Source of the DNA: Saturnia japonica
Taxonomy: Eukaryota > Arthropoda > Insecta > Lepidoptera > Saturniidae
Reading direction: 5' to 3'
DNA length: 64,000 bases
Assembly (NCBI GenBank): GCA_033032175.1
Contig: CM065323.1
Location: 1,984,001 to 2,048,000, forward strand
The translations under genes were made by a program, and so were the position numbers. The stretch's first letter is position 1. Each line of letters opens with the position of its first letter. A model generated the notes under the pieces. The model made no database searches. It saw only the letters and a list, made by a program, of their open reading frames with translations, and was not told the origin of the DNA. Positions 10,531 through 23,800 of the stretch are shown piece after piece.

Positions 10531-12422
10531 GGTAGGTATTTTATACTTTTCGGAGATTCTAGCGATCGACTTAAAAAGCTCTCCCGATCAACTGTTTGAC
10601 ATTGTAGTACAGTTGGCCGACGTTGCTCATCAGAATCAAAACGCTTTCACGTTGATCAATTACCTGTATCTTCAGATAATAGTACTGGTAAAAGCAATCC
10701 TAAACTTTAAAAAATAGTAATTGCGCAAACACACTAAACAATAACATGTATCGTAGAAAACTGATAGAATAGACATTCTTACTTAGTTAGATATTTACAA
10801 GGCAATTTGTATCCATGTGTATCTTCGAAGATGAAGGTTCAATCCCAGTGAAATTAAAATTGGGACCACCCTCGAGGTATCCCCTATCCCTTATCAAACG
10901 TAAAAAGAATCATCCGAATCGATTCATAAACAAAGATATTATGCCTGTACATCCATAAGAAAAAAATATACATTCGAATTTAGTAACCTCTCGTCTTTTG
11001 TTGAAATCGGTTAAAAGTTTACTATTGATGTCTCCAAAAGCCCTTTGTATATAAAAAAAAAACATATAAGTTGTGGTATAGGTGGGAACCGAACGGAGAA
11101 TAATATGATGCAAGACAGGATACTTTTTATCAATTATTACTAAAGTTTAGTTTATACCCAACAGAACGGTTATTATGTATGTAAATAAACGAAAAACGAA
11201 ATACCATTATGCCAGTAATTACGGGAAACAAATTGATGTTATTGGTTTTGCTGGTAGCATGATACCATCCAATGGTCTCGTGTATACAAGGCCTTTGATG
11301 ATAGGGCGGGCGTCTTCGCTCCCCTCCCTCCCTCCGCCCAGCCTGCCAGTCTGCATCGAACTGCGGTTGAGGTTGAACGTAGTGACCTTTGCCGCGCTGT
11401 AAAAAGTGTCGCGTCGCGCATTCTATACACAAGTGTGATTTTATTTTTAATTAAATTCTGATTGTGTACATTTTTTTTATATTTTACTTAATTTATAAGT
11501 ACCTACGTTAGTACTTTTCAATATTTGTTAGTGTGTCGGCTGTAAAACGATTCGTTTGGTAAACTTTTGAACATAATTATTTTTATTAAGGTTTTTTTCT
11601 TCAATAACGATCATATTAATTACCTATTCAACTAAAATCAACGTTTATATTGTTGATCAGGATATATCGTCATTTATTACTAATATTTACTATTTTTTAA
11701 ATGCACTAAATACTAAATAAGTGAAGTAGGCTATGTTGTTAGGCCTACAAAAATACATTTTCATTATTGTTTTTCGTACCGCAAAAGCATTTGCCAGTGT
11801 TCAACGTTTTTAAGCCTTCGTAAAATTTTCCTATGTACAAAGTTGGGTCTTCTAACAAGATGGTGGCTCCCTTGCCTTGTCAAAACTATCTAGGGAGTTT
11901 TATGTTTCCACTTTATGTTTTATAATCCACCAAATGCCACCAATATTACATAATATAGGTTCAAAAACCCTAAGTTAATGAATTAAAAATAAAAACCACA
12001 TGTTCTTTCAAGATCTCGCTAAAAACTTCCATTTTCATTATCATAGGTTCGTTTTCATACATTTTTTTATATGTTCATGGTGTAAAAAGGTCAAATGTAA
12101 CGTCATAATTAAATAATGTTGTGGCAGATTGAGCATGTAATGTTTGTGATGAAAAATATGGTGACTCAAATATAGCATTGAATTAGGTAGGTAATAAGAT
12201 ATTTTCTAGAGGTTAGTTGCTTTTTACTCTAAAATTATTGTTCCGACATCCGTATTTAAAAGTTAGTAGGTACCTACTTTTTTCCAGGATTAGTCTAAGA
12301 CTGTCACATAATATAAAAAAATTTCATTCAAACTCCAACTCAAAACATAACACAGTAAAAAAGGTATCAAAACAAAAAAAAAATTAACCTGTATCATTAA
12401 TTTGAATGTGAACTCCTTTGTC

Positions 12423-14304
12423 TTGAAATGAAGTAGTTAAAAAAACAACAACAAAACAGACTAATTAAAGCTGGTTTGAAGGTAACGAATTTAGCGTAAT
12501 CGATTTTATGCAGTGGAGAACAACGAGGTCGTCTCAGCCGGCAGAAAAAAAAAAGATTTTATCTAGTCGTTTCGTCCTCGGCACGTACTTTTTACTTAAT
12601 TTAGTGTATTCTACTTTAATTTGTCTGTTTCATTTAATATTTAACATACCCTGTCCATTGTCTTTTTAGAAGAGGCAAATAAAGTAGACCTTATTTTCAA
12701 ATACACTAATACTCGATTAAAGTGAAAATCGTAGACTAAAAGAATAGTAGTGCAAAATAAATAATTATGTCATACAGTTAGTGTTTTTTTATTTATGACG
12801 GCCTTACATTCACTGCGCACGGGTCGTGTTGCCAGCTTCCTGAAACTAAATACGCCTAAAGCTAATCTAAAAAACTCCAAAAATACAGATAAACAACGAG
12901 ATATGTTATGAAGATCAAGATAAAAACGTAGGAAATAAATATTATACCGTGACTAATAAACGTTGTACAAATTTAAACAATGAATTTTTTTAGCTTAATT
13001 CCGTAATAACAATATCCAATAGACAAAGATGGAAATACTTTATTCGGTTTTTATTTTTTATCAGATTAATAAAGTTTAATACTTCTAACAGATAATAATA
13101 TACCTAAATAAGTTTTGCCTCTGAGACTCCAATAAATAATTGTCTAATAAATATAAAAATGATCTAGGTAATAAATGAGAAAATTATTTAATAGACTCAA
13201 TTAGCATATCCACATCGTGGATTTGGAAAATATTCATGTTTATCGTATCATATTGGTAGAAAATTTGTTACGTCACAAAATGGCAATTTAAAAAACATAC
13301 TTACTTACATTTCAGAATATAATCATAGCTTTAAGTACCTTATAATAAACATTTGCCCGCGGCACCGCACGCATTAACTACATAATTATTCTTTCTGAAG
13401 ATACCTATCGTGATACTTTGTTTTAGATAAGGATCAAGGAGGTATCTAAGGAGTAAATCAACGAAAATTTTGATCAAAATCTATCCAGTAGTTTTTACCT
13501 AAACCCGCTATTGTTTATATAGATAGATTATAATTTTACCTATAGTTAACATTAGATATTATCATTATCATAATAACTAAGAAGTTACCGTAGTTTTTAT
13601 ATCTAGTTATTATATCTATTATTATTGTACTCTGTGATTTTTACATTGAGAAAGCACACAAAACTGTTTGAGGCTATGAATCTTAAATGTTACAGCGTAT
13701 TCCCTGTTGGAAGCCCTTTAAATAAATAAAGTAATACAAAATCTAAAACTCCAAAATTACTCTCATATAAATTTATAAGATTTTGATTTTTGTACAGCGA
13801 CGTGACACAAAAGGTACCTATTTCTCTTTTAAAATCTTTATTTGGTTTATTTAGTGTTAAAAGAAATACAACTTCTCTGGCCTCCAAAGTCACAGTTCCA
13901 TTGTGTATATTAGAAAAAAATCGTTATAGGAATAACGTATACAATAAACTACCTCATTTCTTATTTAAACCATGAAGGGGAATATGATTGATCACACGAA
14001 AATTAGGTGAAAAGCGGCTGTAACGCATGGGGTGTGCCGGGGGGTCGTGATTGAACGCTGACCTCAATATGATCCGTAGACCCCTTACTAAATACTGCAT
14101 TGTAGACATGGTGTCGCTTGAATTGTGTTTTATGAGTTTTTAATGCCATTTACAGTGTTTTTAATGGACTTTGGAATGATTATCATATGACTTCATGAGC
14201 CAATTCAATATCAGTTCCATATAAACACGAACTAATAGAACTCATTTATTATATAAATAAAACGACATATAACAGTTTAATTTATTTTTTATTACGTTTG
14301 GATT
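12423..14304. other. AT-rich region with a repeat fragment
   Basis: At about 13350-13540 lies a fragment with TGCCCGCGGCACCGCACGC and TCCAGTAGTTTTTACC, resembling the 5' and 3' parts of a lepidopteran repeat also seen near 41235 and 45115. The rest shows nothing, including two overlapping short open frames at 13690-13975. Confidence 0.45.
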
Positions 14305-15090
14305 CACAACAACCACATGCACGTGTACGGGCAGGGGGTCAAACGACGTGAATTTGAATCCCTGCAATGAGCATGAGCTTTCGGTGAAGGAAAACAGTAA
14401 TGATACCTGTAGTAATGGTACCTCATTAGTTAATTACTTATATGCTTTAGACAGACGTCACTTAGAATTAAGAAGAAACCTATATTAGAAAAAGAAATGT
14501 ATTAATAATAACTAGTGGTCGCCCAATAATAGAAATTCGACCAGCGACTTTTTTATCATAGAATATTTTCTGTTTGACATTTGCAGTTTGAACCTAAACA
14601 ATGAATATTATATCACTTGTTGTCACTTTTCATTGAGTGACAATGTCAATATTTTGGGGGGGTTTAAGTTCAATGGCACTGGTTTTGTTAGAAATCGCAG
14701 TATTAGTTTATTTAATTTAATGTATTGGTAACAGATATTATAGATAAATTTTAGCTTTCTGCACTCCGTCTCCATATAAACTTTAACCATGCCAAATCCC
14801 AGTCTTCCGTGCACACAATACGCTTAAAAAGGGGTAAAAAGATTTTCTTCACGTATTAATATAACGATGATGTTATGTCTGCAAATAGAAATAAGTAAAT
14901 AAATATAGTAACAAATCTAAAAAGACAATAAATAATAAACAATACTTTAGCGAGGTGGTAGGACTTTATTTTCTAATACCCGTCAGGCTGACTACCGCCC
15001 TCAAGTTACAAATCTATCGCCAAGCACCTACGAGTGTTGCACTCGAGATCCAATTGCCTACTAGTCTAAGCGTGTTACCATCTTGGGACA
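14305..15090 (+). repeat. SINE family B, interrupted copy
   Basis: The head (GAATTTGAATCCC, CGGTGAAGGAAAACA) ends near 14396; the tail (TTTTCTAATACCC, CTCAAGTTACAAATCTATCG, GCGTGTTACCATCTTGG) resumes near 14950. About 550 bp of unrelated DNA separates them, including CTAGTGGTCGCCCAATAATA at 14512, a sequence found inverted near 19250-19290. Confidence 0.65.
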
Positions 15091-18000
15091 ATAACAACAA
15101 GTAAAAAAAAGGTTTCTAATAAATCCATAAATTTCGCCAATAATGAATCCATCGATTACAACTCGTATTATAATACGTTTGTGACAGCCTTTACTTGATA
15201 CAGTGGGAATCACGCTAGTTGCGTAAACCGTACCCCATAAAAAGGTAGAATAGTAAATAGGGCAACAGTAACACTGGGTAGGTCATCGACCCCTGATTCG
15301 GAACAATAACACAGTAACATGGCGGACCATTGAATATTTATAGTGGGGCGCCTCAATTTCTCGATTTGGCTCGAGTCTCCTCGTGGAAGGGTGTAGTAGT
15401 TATTTCATTGGAGTACTATTTCCTTTATGGCATATTTACTTTACGACTTGTAATTAAATTTTTTTTTGTTTGTATTTAAGAACATCGTCGATTACTAAGA
15501 TATTATGAGGAGCCGTCGAGAATCTCCGGTTTCTTATTGATATGTACCTAAGGGTACCAAGGCAGATATATATTAGTGGTCCCAAAAAAGGGATTGAATT
15601 TGTAATTTATTCGTTCATGGTACAGCAAAACATACCATGGGAAAGTGAATCTGGCTCGAGTGTCTGAGATATTTAGTTTTAGATAAAAAAACATGCATAT
15701 TATGTTAAAATGATAATAATCAATACATTGATGTTTTAATCATGTGAAAACAATTAAATTATGATAGTGTAACGTCATTAGAAATACCTAATTGAAGTCT
15801 AATCCACTTGGTGTTGGTGGACACCAACAAAATTTTTAGCTCTGTGCATGGTTATTTCCTTATTTATTACAAAATATACTTACATGCACGAATTATGATA
15901 ATTATGTATACAAAATAATCATCAATAACGAATTTAGGATTTTTTGATGTAAAACATCTATAGTATAGGCGAGTAAACCTGATTGTTGGCGTGGCGACGC
16001 ATCGCCACACTATATGATGGAATATTACGAATTATGGAATTATGACTATACAATTATGAGGATAATTGTGTTGTTGCGATTTAAAATATTTTTTTTAATT
16101 TTTGTATATAACAAAAATGAATAATTATATAATAAAGAGTTATTTTTTATGGAATAAATTTGTAATGCTTTATCTTTTCATTATGCCATATCTGATTCCT
16201 GGCGTAATCTGTTTTTTCATGTATATACCTTATAAAATATACTTTTGAGGTTTCACATCTGCCAGGCGTCCCGTGACGGGTTTTTTAAAATATATTTTTT
16301 TTAAATATAAAAATCGGAGCTCGTATGTATGTTCCATATGGACTCCAAAACTGGTGGAATGATTTTGAGGAAATTTCAGACAATCTTGATATTAGCCTAG
16401 CAGATGATCCTGTAAAGTTTGGTAGCGATTGATTCAATGTTTCTTAAGGAACCAAAACGGTACAACAACGCGCGGCCTTTTGCTAGTAATATTTAAAATA
16501 CAAACTGTTATTACTTAAATACCTACACAATTGAAAATGAACATGTCATGATAATGTGTGTGTTTATGAGCGGGCATAGTTCTAATACGTTAATAAGTCA
16601 GTTTAATGTCTATATAATTTTGTATCTACATTAGTTTATTATTGCCATGTGTTAGTATTTAAACATTCTTAGTACAACTACATATATTATACAGGCTTAT
16701 TGGTAATTCGCCGTATTGCCGTTAGGTAGTTATAGGTGTGACTATTTGCGATAATTTTAGTCCCCATAAGCATTATGCAAAAGTGAACCATTTTTGAGTT
16801 ATCATTTTTTAGCCTTTTTCAAAATAAGTCAAAAATGCAACATCAAAAATTTATTTAAAAGTATCAATTTAAATTTTTTTTTTACTGATTTATAAAAACG
16901 GTTAAACACTGGTTATTTATCAATATTAAAACAACAATTATTGATCCAAATTTAAAAATGCTAGACGGAAAACGATATTATTCCAATATTTTATTGAGAT
17001 TTTTTCCATCTAAATGCCTTAAAAACAAACAAAAACGTTATGAAACGTGGCTTGCAGATTATTTTAAAAACATAACCGTTTTCTTATGTAGGAACTTATT
17101 TCAAAGAAAATGAAAAAAATTGATCACAAAGGAAGCAAGCGGAAGTTCGTATTTGAACTAAACTTAAGGTTGTTCTTTAAAATTCCCATAAAATTAATTA
17201 AAAACTATACCCAATTAAAATAAAACAAAAAATTCAAATTTAAAATAAGATTTAGAACCAGTAACGTTTAGTAGTAATAACAATTAAGACATTTTTTAAT
17301 TTAGCCTAATTAAAGTTTTTGCTCGAATTGACTTTCTTTATTGCGTACGCAAAGTTGCATCCTTTTCTGGAGTTTTGACTTAACTACCGAAGTAGTCAAA
17401 TTATTCCGCATCGCATTTGCTGCAAGTTTTATCAAATTATTATCACTCCTAAACAATTGCACAGCGTCTTTACAGTTTTCAAGTTCTTTTTTACCAGATA
17501 CAGCGAGGTTTTAATCTGTCTCACTATTAAAATTACGTTTTGTAGGTGTACATAGAGTACTTTGTTTACTGAAGTTGTTCTTGTCCGTAATTTACTATAA
17601 CGTAAATCTACAAAATCGATAAATCGTATTCTTAATGCACTGAAACAGCTTCACGCGAAATAAACAAACAAGAGGTTTTGTATATGACATTGATAATGTT
17701 TAGATTTGGGGTGAAGTTACGTTCAAAAACGAGTGTTTATGGCGACTTATCGATTCGGCACCAATCGATGAAATTCCGTTTTTTACTCAAAAGGCTTACG
17801 ATCAAACTTTTTAGAATCCCAGAGAAATCAAAACATATGAAATAAAGTATAGAGTACAATTAATAGAAATAACGTACAATACTTTATTATAAAGTACTGG
17901 TGGCAACCCTAATAGCTTTCCAGATTACTTGATGTTTATGGTTACTGCTCTACCACTTAGAGCCGTAGCGTGAATTTATATGGCCTATAACCTTCCTAAA

Positions 18001-18389
18001 TATATAAGGCTATAAAATGGCAAAAGTATATTTTCAAATCTGACTGGTTACGCTTCACAAATAAAGAAAAAACTTCCAAAATTCGCACTATTTTTTAATA
18101 TAAGTATTTAATAATGTTATCATTAGTATAGATTGTCTATTTTCATGTATTAGGTAATAATATATTCTTGATATAAAAGCATTTATATGCTATTTATACA
18201 ATACGAAGGTCAAGGTGAGAGTTGAAAAGATTCAACTGAATCTCCGAATAAATTAATTGATAATTATCAAAATATGTAAATTTAAGTATTTGAATTGTAA
18301 AAACGTCTTATTAATGTCTATATTATTATTTTTAACTAACTTTAACCTATATGGTTCTTATGTTCTATTTTGCCGCATAGCGAAAAATT
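15091..18389. other. AT-rich stretch without a recognised gene
   Basis: Very AT-rich. A repeat-like stretch at about 16250-16490 (GCGTCCCGTGACGGG, GGAGCTCGTATGTATG, GCGCGGCC) is probably a decayed transposon. The segment 16770-17330 is low in complexity. No exon or RNA gene is supported. Confidence 0.4.
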
Positions 18390-18640
18390 AGGTTTATGTT
18401 TTTCGAGAGTATATATGTCTATTTCTTTGACACGCTCTGTAGACTAAACGGCTTGATGGATTTTAGCATACGAGGTGTCGTTGGATACATCTTAATTTTG
18501 GGAGCGATATAAGCTATATAATATTTAAGTACGATATTTGGGAAATCAAATAAAAAGAAAAAATAGAAAAATATTTTTTTGTTGTTTTTTGTTACAGTTG
18601 GGGGTTTTTGTTTCCTTTTAAATTATTTTAATACCGAGCA
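18390..18640 (+). repeat. repeat family D
   Basis: TATTTCTTTGACACGCTCTG, AACGGCTTGATGGATTTTAG, GATATAAGCTATATAATATT and TTTGTTTCCTTTT are shared with 30480-30750 and 42680-42920. Confidence 0.75.
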
Positions 18641-18915
18641 AACTACCAGTCAAATTTGAAAAATGGTCTTTAGAATTTATAGCCTATTTATTGAGGGACG
18701 TTGTAGGCTATATAACTTTACTCTACGACACGAAGGAACTAAGCAGGAACCATGAATGTCAAGCAATGTGGAAAACTTTAGTCAATTAAAAGAAAATTAA
18801 AAGAAGTAATAACAACCTTAGAATACACGAGTGCGTTAGCGACGGCAGCGACGCGGTGACGAATTAATATTTTAACACCGGTGAAACCGTTGAGTACAGC
18901 TCGTGTTCATGATAA
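18641..18915 (+). mobile_element. Lep1-type Helitron-like fragment
   Basis: CCTATTTATTGAGGGACGTT, GGAACCATGAATGTCAAGC and an end GTTGAGTACAGCTCG relate it to 4644-4950. The 5' start is missing because it abuts family D. Confidence 0.5.
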
Positions 18916-20084
18916 ACTATATTAACAGGTATAACAAAAAGAGTCTTTGACCTTTCACGGAACAAGAATTTTTTTGTCATTAAAATTGTAAAAAAAAAAG
19001 ATCATATATTATGTAACATCAGATATAAAATCCAGTTTTAATATTATCTGTTTAATGAACGGAAATAAAAGGTCACTGGATGAGTTAATGGATAAGTTGT
19101 TTGTAGAAACGATATCTTTATATATAAAAATCACGTGTCACGATGTATGTTCAGGATAAACTCTGATACCATTGAACCGATCATGATCAAATATCGTAAC
19201 TATGTGTAACATGGTCCAACTTAAAAGATAGGATAATTTTTATTGCAATTATTGCTGGTCGAATTTCGATCATTGGGCGACCGCTAGTAAAAGTAAATAC
19301 TTAACTTGCTTACTTATGTAAAATAACGATTAAGCTAAGCGGCTTAGCTTAATCGTTCGAATATCATGAGGTACTCGTATGATGCCCTATTAATACATTG
19401 ATCCAGAGAGTTGTTTGAAATATTTCCTCGAAGAAGAAGGCGCTAGTGTTGGCTAATACATAATTTTTACGAAAACTTCTATTCAGCTTATGCTGGTTTT
19501 TTTTGCAGGCATTGTAGATGTCTGGCTCACGTCATAAATAAACCCATAAAGGATATTATACTGACTGGTTGTTTGGCTTGTGTCCAAACGTCGACGGTCT
19601 GTTTCACTAAACGGATTGACTTTTTGGATGTATGTATTATTTTTTTGTTATTAAAATTTTGCCAAACATTTAATTAAGGTTTTATGGAAATAAATAATTG
19701 AAGTTGGTAAATGCTTCTGCGATGATAATATAATAGAAATATAAAATCATTTTAACTAGTTTTACTTATTGGTTGCTCGATTTTTTGGACAGTAAATGGA
19801 TACTATATTTAAATCGATATAGGATTGTATGGTTTTGAATCGATCTCATAAAATCGTATTAAAAAATTGCAATACCTTGTAATAAATAAAATGCATTTCT
19901 TTTTACAACATTTTGCTGTAATCAACCATACTTATATATGATTATGCATATTCTTGGCATATAATCTTTTCTAAACTAATAATATTCTTTTCCGGCTCTC
20001 CGACCTCAGTTGGTTACGATTTCCCTTAAAAATGATGTTAGTTAGTTACCCAAAACTCGTTGATTTTAGATAAAGTTTTAAGAA
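18916..20084. other. AT-rich stretch with a repeat end
   Basis: At 19245-19290 CTGGTCGAATTTCGATCATT and GGGCGACCGCTAGTA are the inverse of the sequence at 14512-14545. An inverted pair lies at about 19331-19355 (TTAAGCTAAGCGGCTTAGCTTAA). Nothing else is seen. Confidence 0.45.
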
Positions 20085-20318
20085 ATAATGGCTCAGTGAT
20101 AGCTTTCTCGGAAACCGCGTCAATCGACATGAGTTCGAATCCCTATATTGAAGCTTTTGATGAGCTTGTGGTGAAGAAAACCATCGTGGTAGAGTATTTT
20201 CTAATGCCCGTCTGGTTAGCTACCACCCTCAAGTTGAAAATCTCTCACCAAGGTGTGTTCCGGCAGCTGCACTTGAGAGCCAGTTTCCTCACTAGGCTAA
20301 GCGTGTCGTCATCTTAGC
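20085..20318 (+). repeat. SINE family B
   Basis: TAATGGCTCAGTGATAGC, GAGTTCGAATCCC, AGTTGAAAATCTCTCACCAA and GCACTTGAGAGCCAGT match the copy at 5023. Confidence 0.78.
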
Positions 20319-21539
20319 CCATACATATAACAAAACAAAAAAAATGAATAGGATGGAATGTATGGAATTGATATATCTGATCACGTGATATCACGTTGAA
20401 ATAAGTAAAATCCATACATTTTTTTCGTTTTCGTTAGCATTAAAGATTGTATAAAGGCTACTTGGCTAGGGCCCCAGGTAAGAACGTGACCAAAAGCCAA
20501 ATATATAAATATTAAAAAAATGTTTCAATTAAATCACCTTAAATGAATAGATAATAAAAAAATAGCTAGATTGTTCTTGAATCGATGTTAATAAAAGTCG
20601 AATCGTAATGTACATCCCTATTAATGAATCATATCAAATTGCAGTCACATCTCTTTCCCCACGTATTGTAATTATTCAAAATGAATCAGTGCGAGTAAAC
20701 ACAAAAAAAGAAACAAGACTAAATCGAGGCAAAGGAAATGGAAGCGTTCGATTGCATAACAGTAAATTAATTACTCACGTAATTATTATTCAATCCTTAT
20801 TTCATCCTTAAATGTGTGTAACTTCGTTAATTAGTCTAAATTGACGGATATACTTCAAACTACAACTTGAAGTTTCATTTGGAAAACGGGTCAAGTGGCC
20901 GGCCGTTTGACTTTACAAACAATTTCATTACATCCTTTGTTATATTACATTTATATAATCATATAAAAGCATTGATTTAATATTACAGTAACGCAGAGAT
21001 GGCCAACTTTTACAGACCTGTGATATAAGTGTTACTGTCTAGAATAATAAGCTTCTGTTTCAAATTTTTTTCACAGAATTAAAAATAGAATCCGCTATCC
21101 TATCTACAAATTTCACTTAGTTATATGAAATTAAGTGCATTCATATAGTATTTTTATTATTAATGTGAGCATTAGGTCCGGATGTCATCTTCTAAGTTAG
21201 CCATGTTAGTTTTGAAGTAGGAAATTACCAAAAAAGTCCAACGTACGGGTAGGTACATATATGCTTTCATATGAAATTTGCAGTCAATTTTCGGTCTTCG
21301 ATATCTCGTAAACTATTAAATTTTATTACGCAATAATTTATTACATTTACATCGAACTAAAGGTAATAAACTTTCGAAAATAAAAATTAATCATCTACAT
21401 ATTAATTACGTGTTTCATACCAGTTTCTGAAATGAAACGAACGAAATTGAAATTTACAAAATGGCGCCCGTGTTACCTTTAATTGAGACTCAATTTATTT
21501 ATAAATTATTTTTCCTGTTTTTTTTTTTAATTCTAAACT
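20319..21539. other. AT-rich stretch without a recognised feature
   Basis: A 67-codon frame at 20608-20811 has no recognisable motif. No repeat family from elsewhere in the window was matched. Confidence 0.4.
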
Positions 21540-21965
21540 AAAAAAACTAGCTGTGTCCGCGGCTCCACACTCTTTTACTACGCATTATACAGTATTTATT
21601 ACGTCATTTAATTTTATTTTTACTTCTATCTAATTTTTTTTTGAGGTTACCTGTATTAATCGTTTTTATAGCCTTTTAGTTGCGGAATGATGTAAGAGTA
21701 TCTCTCTCTCTCTCTCTGTATGCTAAATTTCATCAAAATCGGTTGAAAATAATTAAAAAAGGTTTTAAAGATATATTTTTAAAAGTATTATTCATAATTT
21801 TTCTAGCCTATCAGTTATGGAATGGCACAATTTATATTTACCGTATAGGTACAAAAATAACTTTAGAATCGGTTACCTGTCGTTTTTTAATTAAATCAAG
21901 ACATAAACGGACAGAAAAGATTCTCCAGAGACAACGATTATCGACGGCCTATGAAATATCTATTT
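21540..21965 (+). repeat. interspersed repeat, same type as 48350-48740
   Basis: Starts ACTAGCTGTGTCCGCGGCTC and runs through TTCATCAAAATCGGTT to ACATAAACGGACAGAAAAGA. The 48.35-kb copy starts CTAGCGGAGTGCCCGCGGCT and has a like body (TTTCATCGAAATC). Such elements are common in moth genomes. Confidence 0.6.
21701..21717. repeat. (TC)n microsatellite
   Basis: Eight and a half TC units inside the preceding repeat. Confidence 0.9.
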
Positions 21966-22249
21966 AACATTAAAAAGATAGAAAGAAATACAGATTTATA
22001 AATACAGAGAATTACATATCCTTGTAGGTATTATTTTATAACATAAATTTTTTGTCACTAAGAATTAATTGTTCTGGATTTTAAATTAAAGTTTTAAGAT
22101 ACATGGCACTGTAAAATGAACTACTAATGCGCAGAGGAACTTTTCCAACAAGGGAATGTGGTAGAAGTTTTAGTAATCAATTTTTTTATCCATTTTGACT
22201 TTCTTTGGTTATTAAAGGCAATATTGCCAATGTCGAGTGTGACAAATAC

Positions 22250-22660
22250 ACGTTCTTCTTTTTCTTCTTGTTTTGACGCCGCTAAAGCACTGGCCAGTGT
22301 CAATGTTTTTAAGCCTTCATAACGTTTTCCTTTATACAAAGTGAGGTTTTCAGTGTCAATGTTTTAAAATCTTAGTAAAATTTTCCAACGACAATGTTTT
22401 CTAGCTTTCGTAGATACACTATATACAAAGTGGCGTCCAACAAGATTGTGGCCGCGTTGTTAGAACGATCTAGGGAATTTTTGTGGGATCCCCGAATGGA
22501 TGCTCTTGGTTTATACTTATAATCCTCTTCACTTATGCACAAAAACCAAACTATATCACGCCTAACGCCACCAATATTACATCATATAGGGTCAAAAACC
22601 TAAATAAATGAATTACAAATAAAAACCACAATATGTCACTTCAGAATGCCGCCAAAAACT
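22250..22660 (+). repeat. repeat family R1, longest copy
   Basis: TTTTTAAGCCTTCATAACG, an internal partial repeat of the same segment at 22352-22400, GATCTAGGGAATTTTTGTGG, and CCACCAATATTACATCATAT. It keeps the central part that the split copy at 52745/57605 flanks. Confidence 0.75.
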
Positions 22661-23419
22661 CCCAAATACACGTTATATAATTTAGTTACCAAATGTTCGG
22701 TGTACTGTAGAATAACCCATAAAAAGGATAAATTGATTGACACAACATAAAACAGTCACAAATTTATACATAATACTTATTAAGGGAACTGCTGGTGAAA
22801 TATGAAACTACATACTATGTTATAATAAATATATAAATAAAAAGGATACATTACAATTTTATATTATTACGATAAATAAAGACACTAAATATTTCAATAA
22901 AAGTAGAATACACATATGTAAGTAATGTATTGACATTAGTATGACGAGGATTATTACAAGGAAGAAGATCATATAAGGAATAAGATAGTTCGGGACAATT
23001 AAGGAATTTGTGATAAAAAGTTTTTTTCCAATACATGGCAGCACTACGAAAAGTCTTCTCAAGCGTTCATTTTTTTATTCAGAATGACTACAATTTCGAA
23101 TAAATATTATTTAAAAATTACGTAAATTGAAGAACATTTACAATAAACTTTCACTAATTGTAAGTAATTCGGATCACGTATTTTTAAACAGACGTTTAAA
23201 ATTCTGTACACAATGTCTATTAAAGGTTTTAAAATATCGCTGTTTTGTTCCGAAAAGACGTGATTTGTCTATTTTTTTTTAGAAAATTCACAAAACCGTC
23301 ATACCAATTGGGCTGGATTTTTAGTGTAAGAAATAAATACAAGTGAAAATAAGTATAATTTTTTATTTGTAATCAATCCTAAGCAATCAAATTCATAAAA
23401 TATTTACATTATTTTTGTG
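22661..23419. other. AT-rich spacer
   Basis: Two overlapping short minus-strand frames near 22850-23060 are AT-rich and motif-free. Nothing else is seen. Confidence 0.4.
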
Positions 23420-23800
23420 AATTTTTTAAAGTGAAATCTTCTTTAGTACCTACCGTTATGATTTGAAACGCGATAAAACAGAAAAGTGACACCAAAAAGA
23501 GAACCCATACGTACATATAATGGAATTATCCAGCGAGAGAATGAGATAGAATACATTATATTACATGGTTAATGCAAGTCCTGATTTTCACGTCTGTTCA
23601 TTGTCAAATTGGCCTAGCGGTGTGATGACCAGTCTTGTACGCTCTATTGTATTTACAGTACGAGTGGTCGAGAGTTCGAGTCCCGCTGATTTAGGTTATT
23701 TTAAAAGAAGAGGCTTGGATGAAGATATTTTTATGTTTCTGAAGGTTTCACTTTTACCCGTCGAAAGTGCACACATTTTTTTTTCTTATTGTCAAAACTT
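23420..23800 (+). repeat. SINE-like family F
   Basis: The left half matches the 226-bp unit at 401 (GAGAATGAGATAGAATACAT). The right half has TTGGCCTAGCGGTGTGATGA and the B-box GAGTTCGAGTCCC, and matches 847-1005. Single, not duplicated. Confidence 0.65.

Larger units (their letters stand above)
8604..12422 (+). repeat. segmental tandem duplication, unit 2
   Basis: Repeats unit 1 in the same order: LINE 3' end (8604-8895), then the shared block from 10532 to 12422. The shared block is interrupted by a Jockey-type element at 8901-10530. Unique sequence resumes at TTGAAATGAAG from 12423. Relative to unit 1 there is an extra 65-bp stretch near 10608-10672. Confidence 0.85.
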
